Counted from the first letter of the stretch, positions 8,661 to 18,253 are shown. The stretch is DNA of 64,000 bases from Bacillus sp. FJAT-50079 (GCF_018343515.1 NZ_JAGYPD010000003.1:326116-390115), one strand, 5' to 3'. The notes: generated by a model from the letters alone, not told the origin. Program-made: numbers and translations.

Positions 8661-9611
8661 ATGAATATGAATGTACCCTCGTCCTCTATTGATATCTCTA
8701 CACAGCAAACTAAACAAATGATTAAAGCAAAGAAAAAGTCCGCGATTAAAAGGAATATAACAGCAATGATGTTTTTGGCACCAGCTTTAATCCTATATTT
8801 TGTTTTTATGCTTTATCCAATGATTGATGCCGTTCGTTATAGCCTATTTGATTGGAATGGTGCTTCAGCAACGATGAACTTTATTGGGCTGCAAAATTAT
8901 GGGCATTTGGCTAAAGATACGATATTCCTTAAATCGATCGGGCATAATCTATTATGGGTAGCGATTAGTCTAGTTTTGATGGTTATTCCGACACTAGTAT
9001 TAGCCGTTTTGATCAGTAAAGTAAAAAAGGGAAAAATGTTCTTCAGAGCAGGATTTTATCTTCCTAGCGTCCTCTCATTAGCCGTAGTTGGTGTACTTTG
9101 GTCTAAAATATATGATCCGACAATGGGTCCGATCAATATGTTTTTTAAATCAATTGGTCTTAGTTCTTTAGCGAAAAATTGGCTGGGGGAACCGTTCTTT
9201 GTTATTCCCGCACTAGTTATTGCAAGTACATGGGCTTTTTATGGATTATATATGATTCTATTTTTGGCTGGCCTACAAAGTATTGATTATTCATTATATG
9301 AAGCAGCAGATATTGATGGAGCCGGGCCAATTAGAAAATTATGGAGCATAACGATTCCAAGCCTTAGGAATACGATGAATGTTGTTATTAGTATGGTTAT
9401 CATTCATGCATTAAAAGGTTTCGCATTAATTTGGATTATGACTCAAGGCGGGCCATTTTATATGAGTGAGGTTGTATCAACCTATGTGTACAAGTCTGCT
9501 TTTAGTATGAATAAAGTCAGTTATGCAACTGCGGGAAGTGTAATACTAGGAATTATTGTTATTACATTTACAATTGCATTTAACTATTATCGGGAAAGGA
9601 CGGAATCATGA
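8661..9611 (+). CDS. Sugar ABC transporter permease (UgpA/MalF-like)
   Basis: This permease subunit has 316 residues. A polar cytoplasmic tail of about 35 residues rich in Ser/Thr/Lys precedes six helices. The first helix has the family pattern FLAPALILYFVFMLYPM, and the EAA loop YEAADIDGAGPIRKLWSITIP sits near residues 213-233. AAAAGGAGG upstream gives a clear start at 8661. The stop overlaps the next permease start by four bases (ATGA). With the binding protein at 7241 and the permease at 9608 it forms a complete importer apart from an ATPase. Confidence 0.92.
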   Translation: MNMNVPSSSIDISTQQTKQMIKAKKKSAIKRNITAMMFLAPALILYFVFMLYPMIDAVRYSLFDWNGASATMNFIGLQNYGHLAKDTIFLKSIGHNLLWVAISLVLMVIPTLVLAVLISKVKKGKMFFRAGFYLPSVLSLAVVGVLWSKIYDPTMGPINMFFKSIGLSSLAKNWLGEPFFVIPALVIASTWAFYGLYMILFLAGLQSIDYSLYEAADIDGAGPIRKLWSITIPSLRNTMNVVISMVIIHALKGFALIWIMTQGGPFYMSEVVSTYVYKSAFSMNKVSYATAGSVILGIIVITFTIAFNYYRERTES

Positions 9612-10447
9612 TGGCGGCCTTTATAAGAAAAAGAATTTCTTCACAAGTGACTCTTTGGATCTTTCTTTTCGTTTTATTGTTGTTTATCACGGCCCCTATT
9701 TTTTATGCAATATTAGCAAGTTTTAAAACGAATATGGAGATATTTGCTTCACCATTCTCTCTGCCAAAGACATGGAGCTTTGATAATTTAATTCAGGCAT
9801 GGAATCTAGGAAACTTTCAAAATTATTTTTTGAATAGTGCTTTTGTAACAATTGGTGGAATGGTTATTGTTGCACTCGTAGCATGTCCAGCAGGATACGC
9901 ATTTGCACAATTATCCTTCCGTGGAAATAATTTGATTTTTTACTTGGTTTTATTAGGAATGGCCTTACCAGTTCAAGCGATTATTATTCCGATTTTTTAT
10001 CAATTACGTTCTATGGGTCTTGTTGATACATTAACAGGAGTTACACTTGTTTCGGCAGGATTAGCCTTGCCTTTTTCCATCTTTTTAATGAGAAATACTT
10101 TTCGAGATGTTCCAAAGGAGCTGAGAGAATCTGCAACGATTGATGGGGCGGGAGAATGGAGAACGTATTGGTCTGTCATGCTTCCGTTGGCAAAACCAGG
10201 TTTGGTTGCACTTCTCATCTTTACGTTTATGAACATTTGGAATGACTTTTTACTACCTTTAGTACTTTTAATGTCTCAGGAGAAATTTACCATTTCACTT
10301 GGCTTATATTCCTTCCAAGGTGAGCAGGCAACAAACTATGCTTTAATCTTTGGTGGTACGGTCATCAGTATGATTCCAAGTATCATTGTGTATTTAATCT
10401 TTCAACGCTCCTTCGTTGAAGGAATGTCTAGTGGGGCTAATAAGTAA
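9608..10447 (+). CDS. Sugar ABC transporter permease (MalG/LacG-like)
   Basis: This is the second permease of the importer, 279 residues with six helices. The EAA loop RESATIDGAGEWRTYWSVMLP is near residues 174-193, and the C-terminus ends QRSFVEGMSSGANK, matching the YurM/LacG type. Two adjacent ATGs (9608, 9611) are possible starts; the first overlaps the upstream stop. There is no terminator after it, but promoter copy 2 follows, so a second transcription unit starts there. Confidence 0.92.
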   Translation: MMAAFIRKRISSQVTLWIFLFVLLLFITAPIFYAILASFKTNMEIFASPFSLPKTWSFDNLIQAWNLGNFQNYFLNSAFVTIGGMVIVALVACPAGYAFAQLSFRGNNLIFYLVLLGMALPVQAIIIPIFYQLRSMGLVDTLTGVTLVSAGLALPFSIFLMRNTFRDVPKELRESATIDGAGEWRTYWSVMLPLAKPGLVALLIFTFMNIWNDFLLPLVLLMSQEKFTISLGLYSFQGEQATNYALIFGGTVISMIPSIIVYLIFQRSFVEGMSSGANK

Positions 10448-10457
10448 TTTCTTTATT

Positions 10458-10523
10458 CCATTTTTTCTCCACTTTTATACACGGTTTGTCCCCTTGTTCA
10501 AGATGGTGAAACAATTAGAATGA
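10458..10523 (+). promoter_or_regulatory. Promoter plus activator region, copy 2 of the duplicated 66-bp element
   Basis: This is the second copy of the element at 7121-7186, with the same internal layout: conserved block TCCACTTTTATACACG (10468-10483), -35 TTGTTC (10494-10499), 16-bp spacer, -10 TAGAAT (10516-10521). Most differences between the copies fall outside the upstream block and the promoter hexamers. It drives the catabolic operon starting at 10619. Confidence 0.75.
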
Positions 10524-10563
10524 GTGGTAATAGGACAATACAGTGAAAGAAATTCAAAGTGAA

Positions 10564-10577
10564 TGTATGCGCTTACG
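10564..10577 (+). promoter_or_regulatory. Weak cre-like site in the leader of the catabolic operon
   Basis: TGTATGCGCTTACG resembles the cre consensus with two mismatches and falls about 35 bases downstream of the predicted transcription start, where CcpA could act as a roadblock. Confidence 0.35.
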
Positions 10578-10618
10578 GAAATGTGTCCTGACTAAATAGA
10601 GAAAAGGGAGCGATCAAT

Positions 10619-10990
10619 ATGAAAAATGTTCAAGCAGCAACGGTTACTGATTTAAATGAAGAAAAACACTTACTGCCAATGGAGTGGGGCGGGATTCAGT
10701 GGTTATGTGGGCAAGAAATAGATCCAGAATCTGAGATGACTTTTGGAATGGTGTACATTAATGCGGGAACTTCGAATCCAAGGCATGTTCATCCAAATTG
10801 TGAAGAATTGATCTTTGTTCTATCTGGTGAATGTGATCATACGCTTGGGGATGAAACATACCATCTTAAGCCGGGAATGATGCTAAGAATTCCAAGGAAT
10901 ATACCACATAATGCGACAGTTACAAGTTGGGAGCCATGCAGAATGATTATTGCTTATTCTGCACCTGATCGAATCACAATTGGTGAATAA
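10619..10990 (+). CDS. Small cupin-domain protein
   Basis: This single-domain cupin has 123 residues. Cupin motif 1 has metal ligands in HVHPNCEEL (two His and a Glu) and motif 2 has PRNIPHNA with the last His, so it can bind a metal ion. Such proteins act as sugar isomerases, epimerases or dioxygenases, or as ligand-sensing proteins; nothing here decides which. It is first in a six-gene operon with an oxidoreductase and isomerase-like protein, so a role in sugar or sugar-acid conversion is likely. AAGGGAG upstream supports the start. Confidence 0.85.
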   Translation: MKNVQAATVTDLNEEKHLLPMEWGGIQWLCGQEIDPESEMTFGMVYINAGTSNPRHVHPNCEELIFVLSGECDHTLGDETYHLKPGMMLRIPRNIPHNATVTSWEPCRMIIAYSAPDRITIGE

Positions 10991-11022
10991 TTTATGTTTT
11001 GTTGCTTAGGAGGCGATAAAAA

Positions 11023-12105
11023 TTGGAACCTATTAAATTTAACTATGAATATACGAATAAATTAAGAGCAGGCTTTATTGGTTGTGGGGCACATTCATTT
11101 CGCAATGTTTATCCAACCTTTGATTATGCACCGATTGATTTAATTGCTGTTTGTGATTTAAGTCAGGAAAGAGCGGAAATTTATCGAAATCGTTTTGGAG
11201 CCGAGAAGGCGTACACCGATTATAAAGAGATGATCAAGAATGAGGATCTCGATGCTGTTTTCGTTGTTTTGAATTTTGACAAAAATGGCCACCCTCTTTA
11301 TCCGAAAATATTGCCGGATATACTAAATGCCGGTATTCCAGTTTGGGTGGAGAAGCCGATCGCCTATACAGCGAGGGAGGCTGAAGAGCTTGTAGAGCTC
11401 GAAGATAAAACGGGATTGCAAGTGTTAGTTTCCAACAAAAGGTACTTCTATCCTTCCTTCGTCAGCGCTAAAAAGATTTTAGATAGCAGCACCTTTGGTG
11501 AGTCTGTATCGGTGACAGGAAGATATCCGCTCACATTATCACCCTTTCAAGAAGATATTGGAGAACGAACAGGCCTTCATTGGTTTTTAGATATTTGCCA
11601 TCCAATGTCAGGTATCCATTATTTAATGGGAGATGTAAAAGAAATGTGTTTTATTGAACATCAGCCAAGCGGAGACGTTCAAACATTATTTTCTTTTAAA
11701 TCGGGGGCAATTGGCAGTTTACATTTGCCATCCACACAGGCGGAAACTAGTCCATATGAACGGTATGAAGTAATTGGAAATAAACAAAATATCGTTCTCG
11801 ATAATGCGATGCGATTATCATATTACAAAGGTTCAAAAGGAAGCGGCGAATATGGAAAGGCCCCTTCGTACATAGGTGACGATCCGACGGATGGACCTGT
11901 TCATTGGGAACCGGAATTTTCACTTGGGCAGCTATACAATAAAAATTTATTTTTGCAAGGGATGGTTCAAAGTGTCACTCATTTCGCCCATGCCGTATTG
12001 AATGAAAGAAAGGTGGAAAGAGCGACATTAAGAGATTCGTGGCATTTAACTAAAATCTTTGAAGCATACAAAAATAATAAGCAAGGAAAATGGATTGAAA
12101 TTTAA
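11023..12105 (+). CDS. Gfo/Idh/MocA family oxidoreductase
   Basis: This NAD(P)-dependent sugar or inositol-type dehydrogenase has 360 residues. The N-terminal Rossmann fold has the AGFIGCGAHS loop at about residues 12-21, and the catalytic EKPIA motif is near residue 110. The C-terminal alpha/beta domain contains HWFLDICHP, which holds the conserved Asp and His of the active site. Translation starts at TTG 11023 behind TAGGAGGCG. It is the second gene of the operon and would oxidise the sugar taken up by the neighbouring importer; the substrate is not evident. Confidence 0.88.
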   Translation: MEPIKFNYEYTNKLRAGFIGCGAHSFRNVYPTFDYAPIDLIAVCDLSQERAEIYRNRFGAEKAYTDYKEMIKNEDLDAVFVVLNFDKNGHPLYPKILPDILNAGIPVWVEKPIAYTAREAEELVELEDKTGLQVLVSNKRYFYPSFVSAKKILDSSTFGESVSVTGRYPLTLSPFQEDIGERTGLHWFLDICHPMSGIHYLMGDVKEMCFIEHQPSGDVQTLFSFKSGAIGSLHLPSTQAETSPYERYEVIGNKQNIVLDNAMRLSYYKGSKGSGEYGKAPSYIGDDPTDGPVHWEPEFSLGQLYNKNLFLQGMVQSVTHFAHAVLNERKVERATLRDSWHLTKIFEAYKNNKQGKWIEI

Positions 12106-12119
12106 AAGGGGGAATTTCA

Positions 12120-13025
12120 ATGAAGTTTAGTATTATTACAGACATGCTAGGCGCAGAATCTTTTGAACAATCTCTTCAAATCGCCAAAGATTTGGGATTT
12201 GAATATATTGATTTGCGGGCAAAGCTAGACGGCGATACGATCGATACGATTTCGCTGGAAAAAGCAAAGGAGCTAAGTGAATTAATAGAGAAACATGAGC
12301 TTAAAGTAACTACATTAAGCTCATGGGCAATTAATCCTTGCACATTCTCCGGCCCCTCAAGCTATGACAATTATGATGAAAATCATCATAAAAAAATGAG
12401 TGCGGAGCTTAATCGACTATTTGATCTAGCTGATGCTTTTGCTGCACCTTATATTAGGGTTTATCCATTGCATAGAAAAGAAAATTTTGATTTCCTGACG
12501 GATACTGAAAAGGATAAAGAGTACAGGAATAATGCGGAAGTTATGAGAAGGCATGCAGAGCATGCTCAGAAGCGCGGCAAAATATTATTGATAGAAAATG
12601 AGCCGCCTACATTAGCGAATAATTGTGAGGAATTAGGAATACTTGTTAAATATGCGGATCATCCTAATTTGAAAATCAATTGGGATATTATTAACGGTTG
12701 GAGATCTGGGGAGTATCCGACAGTTGAAAAGTACGAGCATATTAAAGGCTATGTCTATCAAACTCATTTAAAGGGAGCTTCTAGGTTAGTCAATTCTATA
12801 AGTTCGGATTTTCCGAATGGTAGATTTAATAATTTTGCGATTGCTGGTAAGGATGATTTCGAACATGAAGATATTATGAAGGCGATTTCCACTTATGACC
12901 CGAATGCAATTATGACGATTGACACACATTACCCGTCATTTTACCAACAAGATAAAATTGGCGAAGTTGAGGCAGTCCGTCTTACAAAAGAGTTTTTTGA
13001 AAAAATTCTAATGGTAAAAGCATAA
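12120..13025 (+). CDS. Sugar phosphate isomerase/epimerase family protein (TIM barrel)
   Basis: This protein of 301 residues belongs to the xylose-isomerase-like TIM-barrel superfamily (AP_endonuc_2 fold). Metal-ligand candidates are Glu in LLIENEPP, Asp in INWDIINGW, His in VYQTHLKGA, and the DTHYP segment near the end. These positions match isomerases and epimerases acting on keto-sugars or inosose. It follows the Gfo/Idh gene by 14 bases with AAAGGGGGAA as ribosome site. The pairing of an oxidoreductase with an isomerase of this type is common in catabolism of inositols, uronates and rare sugars. Confidence 0.85.
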   Translation: MKFSIITDMLGAESFEQSLQIAKDLGFEYIDLRAKLDGDTIDTISLEKAKELSELIEKHELKVTTLSSWAINPCTFSGPSSYDNYDENHHKKMSAELNRLFDLADAFAAPYIRVYPLHRKENFDFLTDTEKDKEYRNNAEVMRRHAEHAQKRGKILLIENEPPTLANNCEELGILVKYADHPNLKINWDIINGWRSGEYPTVEKYEHIKGYVYQTHLKGASRLVNSISSDFPNGRFNNFAIAGKDDFEHEDIMKAISTYDPNAIMTIDTHYPSFYQQDKIGEVEAVRLTKEFFEKILMVKA

Positions 13026-13035
13026 GGAGGAGCCT

Positions 13036-14295
13036 ATGACTAAAAAAGTTGTCATTATCGGTTCACTGGATACGAAGGAAAAGGAGTTTTTATATGTTAA
13101 GGAGCTTATAGAGGCGGCTGGCGTAGAGAGTTTACTTATGAATACAGGGATCTATGAAACCTCAGTAGAAGGTGATATTACAAGTGCAGATGTGGCGAAA
13201 GCAGGAGGTTCATCAATTGAAGAGCTAAGAAGGAAAAATGATCGAGGATCAGCTGTTTCTGTCATGGCAGAAGGTGCTTCATCTTTAGTAAAACAACTCA
13301 TTGAAGATGAGAAGGTTTCAGGAATTTTCGGAATGGGTGGAACAGCAGGAACAACTGTGGCGGCGACAGCAATGAAAAATGCACCAGTCGGGATACCGAA
13401 AATACTTGTTTCCACTGTTGCCTCAGGAAATACTCGACCATATGTGGGAGAAAAAGATATTACTATGATGTATTCCGTCGTCGACATTGCTGGGATCAAT
13501 AGTTTATCCTCTCGTATTCTAGGAAACGCTGCTAATGCATTAATCGGTATGGTAAAGGGAGCGGAAAACATCCAAACACTTGATAGCAGACCGATGATTG
13601 GCGCTACGATGTTTGGCGTGACAACACCATGTGTGACGAAGACAAGGGAGATTTTAGAGGAAAATGGATATGACGTTCTCGTATTCCACGCTACTGGGAC
13701 AGGTGGAGATGCAATGGAAGCTTTAATCCAAGACGGATTTATCCAAGGAGTCGTTGATATTACGACAACGGAACTTGCAGATAAGCTTGTCGGAGGCATT
13801 TTTAGTGCAGGTGCAAGCAGATTAGAAAGTGCCGGTTCAAAAGGGATTCCGCAAGTCGTTTCTGTTGGAGCTCTAGATATGGTCAATTTTGGTCCACCTG
13901 AAACGGTGCCAGATGCCTTTAAATCAAGAAAGTTTTATCAACATAATCCTACAACAACATTAATGCGAACAACTGTCGAGGAAAGCCTAAAGCTCGGAGA
14001 AATCATAGCTGAAAAGTTAAATAAAGCACAAGCACCAACGGTTCTAGTATTCCCTAAAGGTGGCGTATCCTTGTTAGATCGGACAGGGCAGGCATTCGAG
14101 GGTCTGGAGGAAAGAGAAGCACTTTATAAAGGAATAAAGGATAATCTCGATCAAAATATTCCTTTTATCGAGGTTGAAGAAGACATTAATGACCCATCTG
14201 TATCTAAATTGATTGCAAATCAGCTCATACAACTAATTGACATGGAGGTAGGTAATAATGGCGGTATCAAGACAAGAAGTGTTACAACGTCTTAG
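13036..14295 (+). CDS. Tm-1-like ATP-binding domain protein (UPF0261)
   Basis: This 419-residue protein matches the UPF0261 family, the bacterial counterpart of the N-terminal domain of the tomato virus-resistance protein Tm-1. The N-terminus [18 protein letters not shown], the glycine-rich [11 protein letters not shown] region and the C-terminal [11 protein letters not shown] segment are characteristic. The biochemical role of bacterial members is not established as far as I know. It overlaps the next gene by 38 bases and the pair reproduces, as two genes, the domain order of plant Tm-1. In this operon it presumably acts in a late step of carbohydrate catabolism. Confidence 0.85.
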   Translation: MTKKVVIIGSLDTKEKEFLYVKELIEAAGVESLLMNTGIYETSVEGDITSADVAKAGGSSIEELRRKNDRGSAVSVMAEGASSLVKQLIEDEKVSGIFGMGGTAGTTVAATAMKNAPVGIPKILVSTVASGNTRPYVGEKDITMMYSVVDIAGINSLSSRILGNAANALIGMVKGAENIQTLDSRPMIGATMFGVTTPCVTKTREILEENGYDVLVFHATGTGGDAMEALIQDGFIQGVVDITTTELADKLVGGIFSAGASRLESAGSKGIPQVVSVGALDMVNFGPPETVPDAFKSRKFYQHNPTTTLMRTTVEESLKLGEIIAEKLNKAQAPTVLVFPKGGVSLLDRTGQAFEGLEEREALYKGIKDNLDQNIPFIEVEEDINDPSVSKLIANQLIQLIDMEVGNNGGIKTRSVTTS

Positions 14296-15100
14296 TGAAA
14301 ATATTCTGAATAATAAGGTAATTATTGGCGGGGGAGCTGGTACAGGTTTATCAGCGAAAAGTGCCGAAATGGGCGGAATCGATTTAATTATTATTTATAA
14401 TTCTGGGCGCTACCGAATGGCTGGGCGAGGATCATTAGCAGGATTAATGCCATATGGAGATGCGAACCAAATTGTCGTAGAGATGGGAAATGAAGTACTT
14501 ACGATTGTTAAAGATACGCCAGTTTTGGCAGGGGTTTGTGGAACAGACCCGTTTCGAAATATGGATCTGTTCTTGAAGCAATTAAAAGAACAAGGTTTTT
14601 CGGGCGTACAAAATTTCCCAACCGTTGGTTTATGCGACGGACAGTTCCGACAAAATTTAGAGGAAACGGGAATGGGGTATGATTTAGAAGTTGAAATGAT
14701 TAGAAAAGCTCATAATCTAGGTCTAGTTACTTCGCCATATGTTTTTAACAAAGAAGACGCAATCAAAATGGCAGAAGCAGGTGCTGATATTCTTGTTGCA
14801 CATGTTGGATTAACAACGAAAGGAGCAATTGGTGCACAAACGGCGATGGATTTAGATGATGCGGTTACTCTAGTACAGGAAATTCATGACGGAGGAAAAT
14901 CTGTCAATGAAAATATTATTGTTCTTTGTCATGGCGGACCGATTTCTGAACCCGAAGATGCTGCCTATGTTTTAAGCAGAACAAAAGGGGTATCTGGATT
15001 TTTTGGTGCATCAAGCATTGAACGACTTCCAACAGAGGAAGCGATATCTGAGCAAGTGCAGAAGTTTAAAAATATTGAAGTAGGTGTAACGGTTAAATAA
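14258..15100 (+). CDS. Phosphoenolpyruvate hydrolase-like TIM-barrel protein
   Basis: This protein of 280 residues belongs to the TIM-barrel family annotated as PEP hydrolase-like (TIM-br_sig_trns, PF09370). Recognisable parts are [17 protein letters not shown] near residue 21, [24 protein letters not shown], and GVCGTDPF, all expected for the phosphate-binding and active-site loops. It corresponds to the C-terminal domain of plant Tm-1 and starts inside the end of the preceding gene, with GGAGGTAGG before the ATG, so the two products probably work together. The true reaction is uncertain; the family resembles PEP mutase/isocitrate lyase barrels. Confidence 0.85.
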   Translation: MAVSRQEVLQRLSENILNNKVIIGGGAGTGLSAKSAEMGGIDLIIIYNSGRYRMAGRGSLAGLMPYGDANQIVVEMGNEVLTIVKDTPVLAGVCGTDPFRNMDLFLKQLKEQGFSGVQNFPTVGLCDGQFRQNLEETGMGYDLEVEMIRKAHNLGLVTSPYVFNKEDAIKMAEAGADILVAHVGLTTKGAIGAQTAMDLDDAVTLVQEIHDGGKSVNENIIVLCHGGPISEPEDAAYVLSRTKGVSGFFGASSIERLPTEEAISEQVQKFKNIEVGVTVK

Positions 15101-15130
15101 GGCATTATAATCACGAAGGGATTACTTGAA

Positions 15131-15307
15131 ATGATGCAAATAATTTTAGCTTTAATCGCTGGTGTATTTGTCGGATTATTGTTTGCGGTTGTCAAGTTAC
15201 CAATACCTGCACCTCCGGCATTGTCAGGCATTGTTGGCATACTTGGAATTTTTCTTGGCCATCAAATTTATTTATGGGTTTTACCAATGGTTAAACAAAT
15301 ACAATGA
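15131..15307 (+). CDS. XapX-domain small membrane protein
   Basis: This 58-residue protein has two hydrophobic helices (about 4-22 and 33-54) joined by the Pro-rich KLPIPAPPALSG loop, the signature of the XapX/DUF1427 family. Two adjacent ATGs (15131, 15134) are preceded by AAGGG at a long 10-base spacing, so expression may be low. XapX genes are typically last or adjacent in xanthosine, sugar-acid and related catabolic operons; function unknown. It ends the operon, and its stop codon abuts the terminator. Confidence 0.75.
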   Translation: MMQIILALIAGVFVGLLFAVVKLPIPAPPALSGIVGILGIFLGHQIYLWVLPMVKQIQ

Positions 15308-15365
15308 AGTACTAAAAACCACTGTAATTCTTTTCTAAAAGAGTTTATAGTGGTTTTTAGTACTT
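15307..15365 (+). terminator. Long-stem terminator ending the catabolic operon
   Basis: The arms 15307-15327 and 15345-15365 pair over 20 of 21 positions with a 17-base loop. The stem carries an A5 tract on the left and a T5 tract on the right, so it can work in both directions. Confidence 0.75.
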
Positions 15366-15389
15366 ATAAGCGATAAAGGAAGGATGTAA

Positions 15390-16298
15390 ATGAGGAACTC
15401 ATTTTTATATATCATTCTTGTATTAATGATGATGGTGTGGGGCTTTAATATTATTGCAATTAAAGTTGTTGTTACTGCATTTCCTGCAATTACAATTACC
15501 TCATTGCGCGTCTTTATTGCTTTTTTAGCGATACTCCCTGTACTTTTCTATCGAAAGGTATTTCGGAAGTTTACAAGACAAGAATTTTTATTCATATTAG
15601 GAATTGCCATTACTGGAATACTTGGTCATCAATATTTAATGTCAGTAGGATTGAAGTACACAACGGCGGCCAATGGCGGGTTAATTTTAGGAGCGGTACC
15701 AATTGTCACCTCGATTGCAGCATCTTTTTTCCTTGGCGACCGATTGACGGCCTCAAGGGTAGTCGGTTTGATTTTTGGTTTTATCGGGGTTGCCTCTGTC
15801 ATGGTATCTGGAGCAAGTGAAGCGATTGTCATATCAAGAGGAGATCTTTATTTTTGCTTTGCCGTCTTCGTGCAAACAGTTAGTTTTATTTTAGTGAAAA
15901 AGGCTTCGGCAACCGTGGATATTGCCTTATTAACCGGAATGACCCAGTTAATCGGTTCAGGATTCCTTTTTATGTTAGCGGTTCCCAGTGAACCAAATGG
16001 AATTCAGGGATTACAGCATGGAACGACGGTTGCTTGGACCTTATTTTTGTTTTCCGGCATCATTGCAACCGGAGTAGGTCATTTTGTTTACAATTACGCG
16101 ATCCAACAAGTGGGTGCTGGGAAATCGGCATTATTCCTAAATTTAACGCCTTTGTTTTCAGTAATTGGCTCTTATTTCTTTCTTGGGGAAACGATCTATG
16201 CTGGACAATGGCTTGGATTTGGACTGATTGTTGCGGGGGTTACGCTAGGAACCGGGGTGATGGAGCAAGTGATAAAAAAGCGGGATGTTCCCGCTTGA
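15390..16298 (+). CDS. EamA/DMT-family transporter
   Basis: This 302-residue integral membrane protein of the drug/metabolite transporter superfamily has about ten hydrophobic segments arranged as two EamA repeats (about 5-140 and 155-290). Typical family strings are VWGFNIIAIKV in helix 1 and AGKSALFLNLTPLFSVI in the second repeat. These proteins export amino acids, nucleobases or drugs; the substrate cannot be inferred. AAGGATG precedes the start. It sits after the catabolic operon's terminator and appears to be its own unit. Confidence 0.88.
   Translation: MRNSFLYIILVLMMMVWGFNIIAIKVVVTAFPAITITSLRVFIAFLAILPVLFYRKVFRKFTRQEFLFILGIAITGILGHQYLMSVGLKYTTAANGGLILGAVPIVTSIAASFFLGDRLTASRVVGLIFGFIGVASVMVSGASEAIVISRGDLYFCFAVFVQTVSFILVKKASATVDIALLTGMTQLIGSGFLFMLAVPSEPNGIQGLQHGTTVAWTLFLFSGIIATGVGHFVYNYAIQQVGAGKSALFLNLTPLFSVIGSYFFLGETIYAGQWLGFGLIVAGVTLGTGVMEQVIKKRDVPA
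16278..16296 (-). terminator. Minus-oriented hairpin-T-run in the 3' end of the EamA gene
   Basis: AAGCGGGA-TGT-TCCCGCTT forms a perfect 8-bp stem within the last codons. On the minus strand it is followed by six T residues, a textbook terminator for antisense transcription; on the plus strand no T run follows. Confidence 0.45.
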
Positions 16299-16364
16299 AT
16301 GGTTCACACTTAGTTTTTGTCGATAAAAAAATATATTTCCTAAGAATATTCCTTTTTACCCGAA

Positions 16365-16378
16365 ATTTCCCGGGAAAT
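16365..16378. other. Perfect 14-bp palindrome upstream of phosphoglucomutase
   Basis: ATTTCCCGGGAAAT is a perfect palindrome in the 240-bp gap before the mutase gene, about 100 bp upstream of the promoter. It could be a regulator site. I do not recognise the regulator. Confidence 0.35.
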
Positions 16379-16476
16379 CGACAAGGTTATTATGTAGGAA
16401 GATTTGAATGCTTTTTGAATGCCGGTAAGAGTATCTGTTTTCGACAAAAATCGAATAAAGCTTATTTAAAGTGTTG

Positions 16477-16506
16477 TTTGGAACGATAAGGGTAGTTTGA
16501 TATAAT
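16477..16506 (+). promoter_or_regulatory. Promoter of the phosphoglucomutase gene
   Basis: -35 TTTGGA (16477-16482), 18-bp spacer and an extended -10 TGATATAAT (16498-16506). Transcription would begin near 16513, giving a short leader before the start at 16538. Confidence 0.65.
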
Positions 16507-16537
16507 GGCGATATTACACTGCAAAGAGGGATGACAA

Positions 16538-18253
16538 ATGTGGGAAAAGAAAGTTGATGAGTGGTTACAATTTGAAAAATTGGACAGTGCATTGAAAGAT
16601 CAGCTGCAAAAAATGACAGAACAGCAGCTTGAAGATAGCTTTTACAAGGAGTTAGAGTTTGGAACGGGCGGAATGCGCGGAGAGCTAGGACCAGGAACGA
16701 ACCGCATGAATATTTACACGGTGAGAAAGGCAGCAGAGGGACTTGCGCGCTATATCGTTGATCAAGGTGAGGAAGCAATGGAGCGTGGTGTAGTCATCGC
16801 CCATGATTCAAGACATATGTCACCGGAATTTGCTTTAGAAGTGGCGAAAACGGTCGGTAAGCATGGAATTCATGCATATCTTTTTGAAGGATTACGCCCG
16901 ACCCCAGTTTTATCATTTGCGATACGCCATTTAAAAACTTTTGCCGGTGTTGTCATTACAGCAAGTCATAATCCGCCCGAATATAATGGGATGAAAGTAT
17001 ACGGTGAAGACGGAGGACAATTACCACTTGAACCTGCTGATATTGTTATTGGTTACGTTCAAAATGCCGGAAGTGAGCTTCAGCTTGAATCGGCAGATGA
17101 AAATGAGTTGCTAGAAAAGAATTTGTTAACGTACATAGGCGAGGAAGTTGATAACGCATATACGGAAGCGATGAAGTCAATTCAGCTAAATCGTGATACA
17201 AAACGTGATCTAACGATTGTGTTTACTCCGCTTCATGGAACAGCGAACCACTCTGTTCGTGCCGGTTTATCCGCTTTTGGTTTTGAAAATGTAATTGTTG
17301 TTAAAGAGCAGGAGCAACCAGATCCGAATTTTTCAACGGTTGCATCACCAAATCCTGAAGAAACAGCAGCGTTTGAATTGGCGATTAAATACGGTAAAGA
17401 GCATAATGCTGATGTGCTGCTAGGAACAGATCCAGATGCAGATCGTCTTGGTGTAGCAGTTAAAAACGATGAAGGGGAATATGTTGTTTTAACTGGCAAC
17501 CAAGTTGGGGCGTTAATCCTTCATTATATTTTAAGCCAACGCCAGCAAAAAGGAATACTTCCTGAAAATGGAGTAGCGATAAAAACAATTGTTACTTCGG
17601 AAATGGGACGTGCGATTGCGAAAAGCTTTGGAATAGACATGTTAGATGTATTAACAGGCTTTAAATTTATTAGTGAAAAAATTAAAGAGTACGAGCAAAC
17701 AGGGGAACATACCTTCTTATTCGGATATGAAGAAAGCTATGGTTATTTAATTGGTGATTTCTCGCGCGATAAAGATGCTGTCCAAACAGCGGTATTTGCA
17801 GCGGAAATTGCAGCTTTTTATAAAGAGCAAGGAAAATCATTATTTGATGCACTCAACGAATTGTATGCAGAGTATGGATTTTATAAAGAGTCATTAAGAT
17901 CACTTACATTAAAAGGAAAGGAAGGAGCAGAGCAAATCGCTGCGATTTTGCAAACCTTCCGCAACCAACCACCGAACAGCTTTGGTGATACTTCGATTGA
18001 CGCAATTGAAGACTATGCGATTAGCGAAAAAGTTGATTTGCGTTCGGGAGAAAAAACGGTAATCGCTTTGCCGCAATCGAATGTTCTTAAGTTTACATTA
18101 TCGGACGGTTCTTGGGTGTGCATTCGACCATCTGGAACAGAGCCGAAAGCGAAATTTTATTTTGCTGTAAAAGGTGCTTCGCATGCTGATAGCCAAGCTA
18201 AAATAGAAAAGCTTGAGTCAGCAGTAATGGAATTGGTCGAACAACTAGTATGA
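16538..18253 (+). CDS. pgcA: Phospho-sugar mutase (alpha-phosphoglucomutase, PgcA-like)
   Basis: This enzyme interconverts glucose-6-phosphate and glucose-1-phosphate in the cytoplasm, and Gal1P metabolised by the Leloir genes downstream would feed into the same pool. The 571 residues match full-length Bacillus PgcA. Visible sites are the substrate loop [10 protein letters not shown] (42-51), the phospho-serine Ser143 in [11 protein letters not shown], the Mg loop DPDADRLG near 297, the sugar-specificity loop [12 protein letters not shown] near 400, and the phosphate-binding RPSGTEPK near 530. It also supplies UDP-glucose for cell-surface polymers. It has its own promoter and terminator. Confidence 0.95.
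   Translation: MWEKKVDEWLQFEKLDSALKDQLQKMTEQQLEDSFYKELEFGTGGMRGELGPGTNRMNIYTVRKAAEGLARYIVDQGEEAMERGVVIAHDSRHMSPEFALEVAKTVGKHGIHAYLFEGLRPTPVLSFAIRHLKTFAGVVITASHNPPEYNGMKVYGEDGGQLPLEPADIVIGYVQNAGSELQLESADENELLEKNLLTYIGEEVDNAYTEAMKSIQLNRDTKRDLTIVFTPLHGTANHSVRAGLSAFGFENVIVVKEQEQPDPNFSTVASPNPEETAAFELAIKYGKEHNADVLLGTDPDADRLGVAVKNDEGEYVVLTGNQVGALILHYILSQRQQKGILPENGVAIKTIVTSEMGRAIAKSFGIDMLDVLTGFKFISEKIKEYEQTGEHTFLFGYEESYGYLIGDFSRDKDAVQTAVFAAEIAAFYKEQGKSLFDALNELYAEYGFYKESLRSLTLKGKEGAEQIAAILQTFRNQPPNSFGDTSIDAIEDYAISEKVDLRSGEKTVIALPQSNVLKFTLSDGSWVCIRPSGTEPKAKFYFAVKGASHADSQAKIEKLESAVMELVEQLV

Noticed and set aside
13152-13886. A 244-codon open frame on the minus strand
   Set aside because: It lies wholly inside the Tm-1-like gene, has no ribosome site and a low-complexity Ser/Thr/Pro composition typical of an antisense shadow.
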